Shown piece after piece: positions 9,401 through 12,917 of a stretch of 12,917 nt of DNA. Location of the stretch: positions 1 through 12,917 of the forward strand of contig JAJFLD010000193.1 in assembly GCA_021772875.1 (NCBI GenBank), given 5' to 3'. The number at the start of each line of letters is the position of its first letter. Positions within the stretch are counted from its first letter, which is position 1. The translations under genes were made by a program, and so were the position numbers. The notes beneath the pieces were generated by a model. It ran no database searches. It was not told the DNA's origin and saw only the letters and a program-made list of their open reading frames with translations. This DNA comes from Ghiorsea sp. Its GTDB lineage: Bacteria > Pseudomonadota > Zetaproteobacteria > Mariprofundales > Mariprofundaceae.

Positions 9401-9828
9401 TTTTACATCGTGAAGGTATGAGCGCGGCTCATCTTGATAAAACACTCAAGCGCTGTGAATATGGCTTACAACAATGTCTGCACAGCGAACGTGCCCAATG
9501 GATATTAGCTGATACACATCAAGAGCAACATAATGAATGGGCGCTCACCTATGCTGAAGATGGTGTATGCAAACATTTGGTGCTTGATCGCAGCTTTATT
9601 GATACCCAAGGCACACGCTGGATTATTGATTATAAAACAGGCTCACATCGTGGCGAGGGATTAGATGATTTTCTCGATCAAGAACTGATTCGTTATACCC
9701 AAGACACACCGCAACTTCCCAATTATGTCAAAGTCGTACAAGCCTTAGAGCCACAACGGAAAATCAAAGCCGCACTTTATTTTCCTATGGTCGATGGCTG
9801 GCGTGTTTGGCAAGATGATGGATTGTGA
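6463..9828 (+). CDS. addA: AddA/RecB-type UvrD-family helicase with C-terminal RecB nuclease domain
   Basis: A 1121-aa superfamily 1A helicase fused to a PD-(D/E)XK nuclease, of the kind that resects double-strand breaks for recombination. Motifs in order: Walker A QAPAGSGKT (21-29); Ia LTFTRKAAAEMRERV; Walker B LIDEFQDTS (~423-431); III GDPMQSIYRFRKAE (~456); IV LAQNFRSSPDI (~498); V TMHGAKGLQWD (~765); VI LLYVACTRAEHAL (~841). The nuclease end has D1042 in LDRSF, D1056-Y-K1058 in IIDYKTG, and the downstream QELIRYTQDTPQLPNY motif. ATG 6463 overlaps the kinase stop as ATGA and places Walker A near the N-terminus as in relatives; an in-frame ATG at 6280 would duplicate coding sequence of the kinase gene. 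In Proteobacteria this AddA type usually sits just after addB; here addB is absent and a sugar-adduct kinase occupies that place. Confidence 0.93.
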   Translation: MIVDAQQRKLAINPHASYLVQAPAGSGKTELLIQRILALLATVHEPEEVLALTFTRKAAAEMRERVLKALFAAQRAKPQESHAQTTWQLAVAVLAHSEKLGWRLIDYPARLRIMTLDAFASGLARQLPVLSGFGQAPATADFAEPIYQQATDDLLDYAQQKQTPKSLKQAINTLILHQDCKIEKLKTLLASMLSRREQWLPDVLRYSPDMDVFRTHLEQSLEIIIQHSLSLVEEALSPQHKQELFGAASFAAKQLSLNLGHDEHLLSAFVTQPSFPTSDIHHLAAWKALANLLLTGSDQLRKTVNKNQGFDTSEQAKPYKQSFLALLATLSSQEHLIKALAEVRRLPDSANFDDQAWFTLEALFTTLKLLAVHLWQSFEQHKQVDFVEVMLRAKQALGQHDAQGNLMPSDALLRLDHQIKHILIDEFQDTSTLQIDLLSRLTAGWAGDGRSLFMVGDPMQSIYRFRKAEVSLFLKAANNDLPAEQKIPPIQSLKLAQNFRSSPDIVAWVNKAFANILPAKDDVLSGAIAYTPCQAFKTEQGSVSLNILNEKSAQQEADLILTIINTCKQEGKRVGVLARSRNHLQTLMQTLQHENIAFRAVDILPLHKQPEIIDLLSLTAALLHPADHVAWASLLRSPLVGLSLSSLFQIYNPQPKSSWLAIQTFAADCANTDEKIILQRFVAALEPAVSQVRRLPLRKLLESTWLRLAGPATLNKTQLSNTDVFFNLVERLEQETQLDIDLLKQRLQKLYAKPEIKPYAEQVELLTMHGAKGLQWDTVILCGLGKTARAKDKDVLVQTETNTHQGKRLLLSPLPQHGKNQTYELIRNFEKERDNLEIARLLYVACTRAEHALHLFGEVNKNDAPASSSLLALLMLDDMSCFDAQVVRHEPLPEAETAQQTEPKMQRLTPSFAAPQPFAAIASSQQRDDNIAANHKPEFSWAGVSAKAVGIALHAALQQLAEQGIDAADNQKLSDLMRAVLHREGMSAAHLDKTLKRCEYGLQQCLHSERAQWILADTHQEQHNEWALTYAEDGVCKHLVLDRSFIDTQGTRWIIDYKTGSHRGEGLDDFLDQELIRYTQDTPQLPNYVKVVQALEPQRKIKAALYFPMVDGWRVWQDDGL

Positions 9829-9853
9829 TATGCTAACCCGTATATGGAATAAT
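9823..9853 (+). promoter_or_regulatory. Weak candidate promoter for the CBS-pair gene
   Basis: TTGTGA (9823-9828) overlaps the addA stop, and AATAAT (9848-9853) lies 19 bp further on, ahead of GAGGAG and the ATG at 9881. The spacing is longer than optimal. The separate, strong ribosome binding site is the better hint that this gene can be expressed independently of the operon. Confidence 0.2.
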
Positions 9854-9880
9854 TTTAGTTTTTAATCTGAGGAGACCTAC

Positions 9881-10333
9881 ATGCTTACTGCAAAAGACAT
9901 CATGAATACCAACCCTGAAAATTGTCTTCTGGATACACCCATCAACCAAGTGATGAAAAAATTCGCTGAAAAACGTATGGATTATATTTTGGTGGTTGAT
10001 GAAGATGGCCGTTTATCTGGCATCATCACCGAGTCTGACCTTATCGAACAACAAGCCAGCTTACATGTACCCACTGCCATCACTATCTTTGATATGATTT
10101 TGCCCATTGGCGAAGAAAAATTTGAGCATGAGCTGCAACGTTTACAAGCATTAACTGCCGAAGAGCTGATGTCTACTGATCTCAAGACAGTTTCACCTGA
10201 TGAACCTCTTGATAAACTTGCAAGCCTGATGGGTGATCAACATATCCATCATTTACCTGTCATCAGTGGCGACACTGTTGAAGGTTTGGTAAGCAAACAC
10301 GATGTCATTCGCGCCTTGGCCAAACGTTTATAA
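9881..10333 (+). CDS. CBS-pair (Bateman) domain protein
   Basis: A 150-aa stand-alone pair of CBS domains, a module that binds adenosine nucleotides and senses energy state, usually controlling a partner protein. CBS1 spans roughly residues 3-60 (DIMNTNPENC, then DYILVVDEDGRLSGIITESDLI); CBS2 spans about 90-150 (ELMSTDLKTVSPDEPL, then HHLPVISGDTVEGLVSKHDVIRAL). A 30-residue helical linker joins them. There is no fused catalytic or transport domain, so the regulated partner is not evident. GAGGAG lies about 7 nt before the ATG, a strong ribosome binding site. The gene is 52 bp after addA in the same direction and may be part of that operon or have its own promoter. Confidence 0.93.
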   Translation: MLTAKDIMNTNPENCLLDTPINQVMKKFAEKRMDYILVVDEDGRLSGIITESDLIEQQASLHVPTAITIFDMILPIGEEKFEHELQRLQALTAEELMSTDLKTVSPDEPLDKLASLMGDQHIHHLPVISGDTVEGLVSKHDVIRALAKRL

Positions 10334-10358
10334 TCATCAACCAACCTTAAAATAAAGA

Positions 10359-10373
10359 GGCTTTCCGCAAGCC
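10359..10373. other. Small stem-loop after the CBS gene
   Basis: GGCTT (10359-10363) and AAGCC (10369-10373) form a 5-bp stem with a TCCGC loop. On the minus strand it is followed by TCTTTATTTT, a terminator-like tail; on the plus strand it is followed by an A-rich stretch. No leftward gene nearby needs terminating, so its role is unclear and it may be fortuitous. Confidence 0.3.
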
Positions 10374-10387
10374 ACAATAAAATGTAG

Positions 10388-10450
10388 CAAACCTTTTTTG
10401 CCGTGTTACCAGCCTGTTTGAAAAACTGGCGAACATGGCATAAAGGTTTG
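10388..10450. repeat. Long imperfect inverted repeat (22-bp stem) between CBS gene and mpg
   Basis: Three paired blocks nest around a 13-nt loop: CAAACCTTT (10388-10396) with AAAGGTTTG (10442-10450); TGCCGTGTT (10399-10407) with AACATGGCA (10432-10440), including one G-U pair; and CCAG (10409-10412) with CTGG (10426-10429). Two internal bulges separate the blocks. It ends 20 nt before the glycosylase start codon. It could be an RNA hairpin in the 5' leader, an inefficient terminator (only TTT follows on the plus strand), or a miniature inverted-repeat element; no second copy is obvious in this window. Confidence 0.6.
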
Positions 10451-10470
10451 TTTCATCTGCCGCAATCATT

Positions 10471-11067
10471 ATGCTTGTACCGATGAAGTTACCTCAAGCT
10501 TATTATCTGCAAGAAGATGTGGTTGCCATTGCCAAAGATTTGATTGGTAAAGTGTTGTTCACGCGCATCAACGGTGAAGTTTCTGGTGGCATCATCACTG
10601 AAACAGAAGCCTATGCAGGCATCAGCGACAAAGCCTCCCATGCTTATGGCAATCGCCGCACCGCGCGCACCGAGACCATGTATGCTAAAGGTGGCATTGC
10701 TTATGTCTATTTATGTTATGGCATACATCATCTCTTTAATGTGGTGACCAACAACGAAGGCATTCCCCATGCCGTGCTTATCCGAGCCATCATGCCTTAC
10801 CACAATGAAACATTGATATTACAGCGACGTGGCAAAAAGGAATGCTCAAAACAACTTCTCAATGGCCCAGGAAAACTCAGTGTGGGCTTAGGCATCCATC
10901 AACATTTAAACGGCACATCCTTATTGGCTGATGATATATGGATAGAAGACAAAGGCATGCTCATGGATGATGCCACCATACAAGCCACACCCCGCATCGG
11001 CGTAGATTACGCAGCAGAAGATGCTTTGTTACCCTATCGTTTTTTATTACAAAAAAATGATCCCTAA
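10471..11067 (+). CDS. mpg: DNA-3-methyladenine glycosylase, AAG/MPG family
   Basis: A 198-aa monofunctional base-excision repair glycosylase that removes alkylated purines such as 3-methyladenine, and in relatives also hypoxanthine. The signature IITETEAYAG holds the probable catalytic general base E46 (equivalent to human E125, followed by A-Y). ASHAYGNRRTARTETMY supplies the conserved histidine and arginines. Y83 in VYLCYGIHH lies where the DNA-intercalating tyrosine is found. LNGPGKLSVGLGI and TPRIGVDYA are further family blocks. The length is standard for bacterial members. No Shine-Dalgarno sequence is visible before ATG 10471 or the alternative ATG 10483, which is closer to where family similarity begins, so the start is uncertain. 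A long hairpin lies immediately upstream. It is the last ordinary chromosomal gene before the cassette region. Confidence 0.94.
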   Translation: MLVPMKLPQAYYLQEDVVAIAKDLIGKVLFTRINGEVSGGIITETEAYAGISDKASHAYGNRRTARTETMYAKGGIAYVYLCYGIHHLFNVVTNNEGIPHAVLIRAIMPYHNETLILQRRGKKECSKQLLNGPGKLSVGLGIHQHLNGTSLLADDIWIEDKGMLMDDATIQATPRIGVDYAAEDALLPYRFLLQKNDP

Positions 11068-11228
11068 ATATCAAACCAAATGTATACAACCCTACCCCCT
11101 CTAGAACACCCATGATTTGACAGATGCGTTGTTTTCTTATCTGATAAGCAATATCCAAAAAAAGAGTCCTTGTTTGACGCTTAATATGCAACATCAAGGA
11201 ATCAAGGGCGTATATAGGAGGGTAATGC
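11068..11228. other. Intergenic region between mpg and the cassette region
   Basis: No gene is seen here. It holds the candidate promoter/operator at 11117-11148, a 6-bp inverted repeat TCCTTG/CAAGGA (11167-11172 and 11195-11200) too widely spaced to be a convincing hairpin, and ends with the GGAGGG ribosome binding site (11217-11222). No clear transcription terminator for mpg is visible. No GTTRRRY cassette boundary and no attI-like site can be recognised, so the exact left end of the cassette region is not defined. Confidence 0.5.
11117..11148 (+). promoter_or_regulatory. Candidate promoter with palindromic operator-like site
   Basis: A perfect -35 consensus TTGACA (11117-11122) is followed at 17-19 bp by weak -10 candidates (TCTGAT at 11140 or TGATAA at 11142). 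The -10 area is covered by the perfect 13-bp palindrome CTTATC-T-GATAAG (11136-11148), which could be a repressor operator. It would drive the small ORF and the TIR gene. The weak -10 keeps this tentative. Confidence 0.35.
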
Positions 11229-11444
11229 ATGGCTAACCAAGTACACGTATTACCAAGTTCTCCAGCTTCGCTGGAGAATGCCGACTTAAGCTCCATTGAA
11301 GATTTGCTCACCCGCTACGTTGGAGAACAAATCGTTCAAGCGGAATCCTTTCAGGACTCCGCCCCCTTCGTCTCACCAAAAAGTGAATACTGTGTAGCAT
11401 TCCCCTTTTGGCTCAAGGCGGGGTTCCGCTTAACTCGGCATTAG
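11229..11444 (+). CDS. Small hypothetical protein (71 aa) leading into the TIR cassette
   Basis: Not recognised. The case for a gene is the very strong ribosome binding site, GGAGGG (11217-11222) with a 6-nt spacer before ATG 11229, plus the upstream promoter candidate. The predicted protein is acidic in its first half with a plausible amphipathic helix (LSSIEDLLTRYVGEQIVQAE) and becomes less protein-like after residue ~45, where the frame runs through the degenerate attC-like site. Its TAG (11442-11444) lies in that site's right-hand box, and the TIR start codon is 23 nt further on, so translation could be coupled. It may be a true small protein, a leader peptide, or the remnant of a cassette gene. 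A 9-bp hairpin sits inside its early codons. Confidence 0.4.
   Translation: MANQVHVLPSSPASLENADLSSIEDLLTRYVGEQIVQAESFQDSAPFVSPKSEYCVAFPFWLKAGFRLTRH
11258..11278 (+). other. Perfect 9-bp hairpin inside the small ORF
   Basis: TTCTCCAGC (11258-11266) and GCTGGAGAA (11270-11278) are perfectly complementary around a TTC loop. The left arm, as GTTCTCCA (11257-11264), is also complementary to TGGAGAAC at 11321-11328, so two mutually exclusive RNA structures are possible. Whether this is regulatory is inference. Confidence 0.5.
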
Positions 11445-11446
11445 CT
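11322..11446. other. Degenerate attC-like integron recombination site (~125 bp)
   Basis: The inner arms pair well: GTTCAAGCGGAA (11334-11345) with TTCCGCTTAAC (11424-11434), leaving one unpaired C in the left arm, the extrahelical base typical of attC hairpins. The outer boxes are decayed: left GGAGAAC (11322-11328, keeping only AAC of RYYYAAC) and right ATTAGCT (11440-11446), where the crossover G of GTTRRRY is A. The right half, CGCTTAACTC then GGCATTAGC, strongly resembles known attC right halves. Length is near that of Vibrio-type repeats. It probably marks the left boundary of the TIR cassette and may be inactive. Confidence 0.5.
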
Positions 11447-11456
11447 CTCAATAGGA

Positions 11457-11462
11457 AGGAGG
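11457..11462 (+). promoter_or_regulatory. Strong ribosome binding site of the TIR gene
   Basis: AGGAGG lies 5 nt before ATG 11468. This decides the start against an in-frame ATG at 11408, which would begin inside the attC-like site and add 20 residues unlike any TIR domain. Confidence 0.8.
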
Positions 11463-11467
11463 TACAA

Positions 11468-12295
11468 ATGGCAACAAAAGTATTTATAAGCTGGTCTGGT
11501 GATCTTAGTAACAAGTTAGCTGATGCTGTTCGAGAATGGTTACCAGGGGTGCTTCAATTTGTTAAGCCTTACTTCACCCCATCAGATATTGAAAAAGGCA
11601 CAAAATGGTCTTCTGATATATCTGGGGAGCTTGAACAGTCGGATATTGGAATCATTTGTTTAACTAAAGACAATTTAACAAAACCATGGATTCTGTTTGA
11701 AGCGGGTTCATTGTCAAAAAACCTTGATAGTTCAAAAGTGTGCACCCTTCTTTTTGATATAGATTCAACAGATTTAAAAGGGCCACTTACAACATTTCAA
11801 ACCACTCGCTTTGAAAAAGCTGATTTTAAAAAATTAGTAAAATCAATAAATAATAGCGGTGGTGAAAATAAGTTAGAGGACTCTGTTCTCGATCAAGTCT
11901 TTGATATGTGGTGGGATAAGTTAGAGTCAAAAGTAAATGACATTTTGTCAAACAATAAAAATACAGGTGACACAGAACAGAGAAGTGAAAGAGATATTTT
12001 AGAAGAAATACTTGAGCTATCAAGGTTGGGCGCAAAAGGAGTACGATCTAAACGATTTGATCTTCCTCCAGATGTCCTTATGGACTTAATGAAAGCTGCT
12101 ACAGAGTTGCGACACCTAAGTGAAATGGAAGGCTCAAAAAGACTTCACCTGGCTTCCAGGCGCTTAGAAGAACCACTTGAATATTTATTCCGTCACTCTG
12201 ATTATCCAGAAATCTACGAACGCTATCGAATGGAGCGGCACAGATCGCCGTTCCGAAGAAATATTGAAGACGATTGTGATGATGAAAAGAGCTAA
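11468..12295 (+). CDS. TIR-domain protein in an integron cassette, probable anti-phage effector
   Basis: A 275-aa protein. Residues 3-125 form a TIR-like domain: KVFISWSGDLSNKLADAV (first strand and helix), FVKPYFTPSDIEKGTKW (BB-loop region), SDIGIICLTKDNL (fourth-strand type), and PWILFEAGSLSK with E78 as the probable catalytic glutamate of NAD-cleaving TIR domains. GPLTTFQTTRF is also typical of this bacterial subfamily. Residues ~175-255 form a charged helical domain I do not recognise (DILEEILELSRLGAKG, then LYLxRHSDYPEIYERY-like stretch), ending in an acidic tail DDCDDEKS. Bacterial TIR proteins commonly deplete NAD or make signal nucleotides on phage infection; here that role is inferred. 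There is no ThsA, SMODS or Argonaute partner beside it. Its TAA lies within the R'' box of the downstream attC, typical of cassette genes, and no promoter is seen between the upstream small ORF and it. Confidence 0.85.
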   Translation: MATKVFISWSGDLSNKLADAVREWLPGVLQFVKPYFTPSDIEKGTKWSSDISGELEQSDIGIICLTKDNLTKPWILFEAGSLSKNLDSSKVCTLLFDIDSTDLKGPLTTFQTTRFEKADFKKLVKSINNSGGENKLEDSVLDQVFDMWWDKLESKVNDILSNNKNTGDTEQRSERDILEEILELSRLGAKGVRSKRFDLPPDVLMDLMKAATELRHLSEMEGSKRLHLASRRLEEPLEYLFRHSDYPEIYERYRMERHRSPFRRNIEDDCDDEKS

Positions 12296-12351
12296 CAAAA
12301 GCATCCAGCGGACGCGCCAAAGGCGCGCGCCGCTGATGCTAAGCGTTAGGC
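12290..12351. other. attC integron recombination site (62 bp)
   Basis: The right R' box GTTAGGC (12345-12351) matches GTTRRRY exactly, preceded by AAGC; the left R'' box is AGCTAAC (12290-12296). The inner arms AGCATCCAGCGG (12300-12311) and CCGCTGATGCT (12330-12340) pair fully except for one extra C on the left, the diagnostic extrahelical base. The tip is CGCGCC-AAA-GGCGCG. Unpaired AAA/AA spacers separate the boxes from the arms. Crossover is expected between G12345 and T12346. It closes the TIR cassette, and the next cassette starts with TTAGGC. Confidence 0.93.
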
Positions 12352-12367
12352 ATCAAAAGGAGGAATC

Positions 12368-12658
12368 ATGGTACTTCGAAGATTACGATATACATTTGCT
12401 GTAATAAGCAACGATCAGGATTCAGTTATACGGCAAGACTTTCTAGAGTTAAAACAATCGGAAAAGTATCGCCGTAGAGAAATCGTCTTGAGTCCGCTAG
12501 TAGCAATAACCAGATCCATGGGTCTTACTAAGTTGGAAAATATGCTTGCTGCTGCGAAGTCAAAGGCTGTAATTGTTGCTTATGAAGAGTTGAATCGATT
12601 ACTGCGTTTCTTGGTTATCGCAGTAATCATCTTGTTTATATATTTTCTGGTAGGGTAA
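12368..12658 (+). CDS. Hypothetical cassette protein with C-terminal membrane anchor
   Basis: A 96-aa protein of unrecognised family. Residues 1-75 are soluble, strongly basic at the start and middle (RRLRY, KYRRREI) and probably helical. Residues ~79-95 form one hydrophobic segment (LRFLVIAVIILFIYFLVG), so the protein is likely tail-anchored with its N-terminal part in the cytoplasm. AGGAGG-type sequence (12358-12363) lies 5 nt before ATG 12368, which itself is 17 nt after the attC, the usual layout for a cassette gene. The next ORF starts 4 bp after its stop, suggesting a two-gene cassette. No function can be assigned. Confidence 0.75.
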   Translation: MVLRRLRYTFAVISNDQDSVIRQDFLELKQSEKYRRREIVLSPLVAITRSMGLTKLENMLAAAKSKAVIVAYEELNRLLRFLVIAVIILFIYFLVG

Positions 12659-12662
12659 AGTT

Positions 12663-12917
12663 ATGACTAAAGAGATCACCTTGGCAGAGAAAGCAAAGGT
12701 ATATATGCAAGTAATATTAACCGTAATTACATTCAGTATTGCAATCTACTTCCTATTGTTTAGCACCGATGGCGCAATAGAAAAAGAGTTCGCGGCAGGA
12801 TGGATGGGCGGCGGTGACGTAAAACTCATATCCGCAACCGCTCTTTGGGCCGGTCCGGATTATAGCATCCACCTCCTTCTACTGACGGCCATCGCCGGCG
12901 GGGTCCTCTCGCTGACG
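12663..12917 (+). CDS. Small membrane protein fused in frame to a prepilin-peptidase (CpaA/TadV-like) fragment; runs off window
   Basis: 85 codons are visible, open to the right edge. Residues 1-45 are cassette-like: a charged start (MTKEITLAEKAKVY), one membrane segment (~15-34) and a short acidic stretch (DGAIEKEFAAGW). From residue ~47 it reads MGGGDVKLISATALWAGP, then hydrophobic LLLLTAIAGGVLSLT. This matches the GxGDxK active-site block and following helices of type IV prepilin peptidases of the CpaA/TadV group, which cut prepilin leader peptides in the inner membrane. GC rises from about 35 % to about 62 % at the switch. The front half looks like a short protein that would normally stop soon after GW-I-G, so this is likely two unrelated sequences joined. 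The ATG has only a weak ribosome binding site (GGTAAAG). Confidence 0.6.
   Translation, partial: MTKEITLAEKAKVYMQVILTVITFSIAIYFLLFSTDGAIEKEFAAGWMGGGDVKLISATALWAGPDYSIHLLLLTAIAGGVLSLT
12795..12812. other. Composition and protein-family breakpoint (possible chimeric junction)
   Basis: By hand count 12663-12772 has 39 G/C of 110, while the final 111 bases have 69. The change coincides with the switch from cassette-type membrane protein to CpaA-like peptidase. The GGATGGATGGGCGGCGG stretch encodes GWMGGG, plausible for both halves, which would be a natural short overlap for a false join. Confidence 0.55.

Noticed and set aside
10961..11311. 116-aa leftward ORF spanning the mpg end and the intergenic region
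   Set aside because: It overlaps the 3' end of mpg, the promoter candidate and the hairpin; no ribosome binding site or recognisable family.
11230..11325. A third attC between GGCTAAC (11230-11236) and GTTGGAG (11319-11325)
   Set aside because: Both ends resemble core boxes, but the inner arms do not pair with each other; the box matches are probably chance.
11230..11446. attC spanning 11230-11446 using GGCTAAC as left box
   Set aside because: The outer boxes pair better than those of the shorter version, but about 217 bp exceeds the known attC size range and the paired arms with the extrahelical base belong to the shorter site.
11468..12295. Thoeris, CBASS or short-Argonaute system around the TIR gene
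   Set aside because: No ThsA, nucleotide cyclase or Argonaute gene is present on either side within the window.
1..12917. CRISPR array, tRNA, rRNA or insertion sequence
   Set aside because: No regularly spaced direct repeats, cloverleaf-like segments with flanking genes, or transposase reading frames were seen by eye.

Overview
The window looks like a chromosomal segment of a Gram-negative, probably proteobacterial, organism of moderate-to-low GC. The core genes (comEC, ribD, metG, a DUF2062 membrane protein, a fructosamine-kinase-family protein, an AddA/RecB-type helicase-nuclease, a CBS-pair protein, an AAG-type DNA glycosylase) are all ordinary bacterial families in versions typical of Proteobacteria. 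I cannot fix the class from sequence alone; Zeta- or Gammaproteobacteria are my guesses.

Layout. Positions 1-3344 hold a leftward pair, ribD then comEC, overlapping at their ends; comEC runs off the left edge only a short way before its expected C-terminus. A divergent intergenic region (3345-3494) separates ribD from a rightward block: metG, DUF2062, fructosamine kinase, addA-like. Spacing is 13 bp, then a 23-bp overlap, then a 4-bp ATGA overlap, so these four are probably one operon. A CBS-pair protein with its own strong ribosome binding site follows 52 bp later. A 137-bp gap carrying two stem-loops, one of them a 22-bp imperfect inverted repeat, precedes the 3-methyladenine glycosylase gene.

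From about 11,070 the character changes. After 160 bp containing a possible promoter and a 13-bp palindrome, the sequence becomes a string of integron-type gene cassettes: a 71-codon ORF with a very strong ribosome binding site whose end runs into a degenerate attC-like site of about 125 bp; a TIR-domain protein (275 aa, probable NAD-degrading immune effector); a canonical 62-bp attC with GTTAGGC core, paired arms and one extrahelical base; then a second cassette with two small membrane-protein ORFs. No integrase gene is visible, so this is either an integrase-less attC cluster (CALIN) or the edge of an integron whose integrase lies outside the window.

The last ~110 bases are anomalous. The second small membrane ORF changes in frame, at about 12,795-12,810, from roughly 35 % GC cassette-like sequence to roughly 62 % GC sequence reading as the GGGDVK active-site region of a CpaA/TadV prepilin peptidase. 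This is most simply an assembly chimera, though a real fusion cannot be excluded. The most interesting biology is the TIR cassette and its 5' region (small ORF, hairpin, decayed attC), which resembles a phage-defence gene carried and perhaps regulated as an integron cassette.
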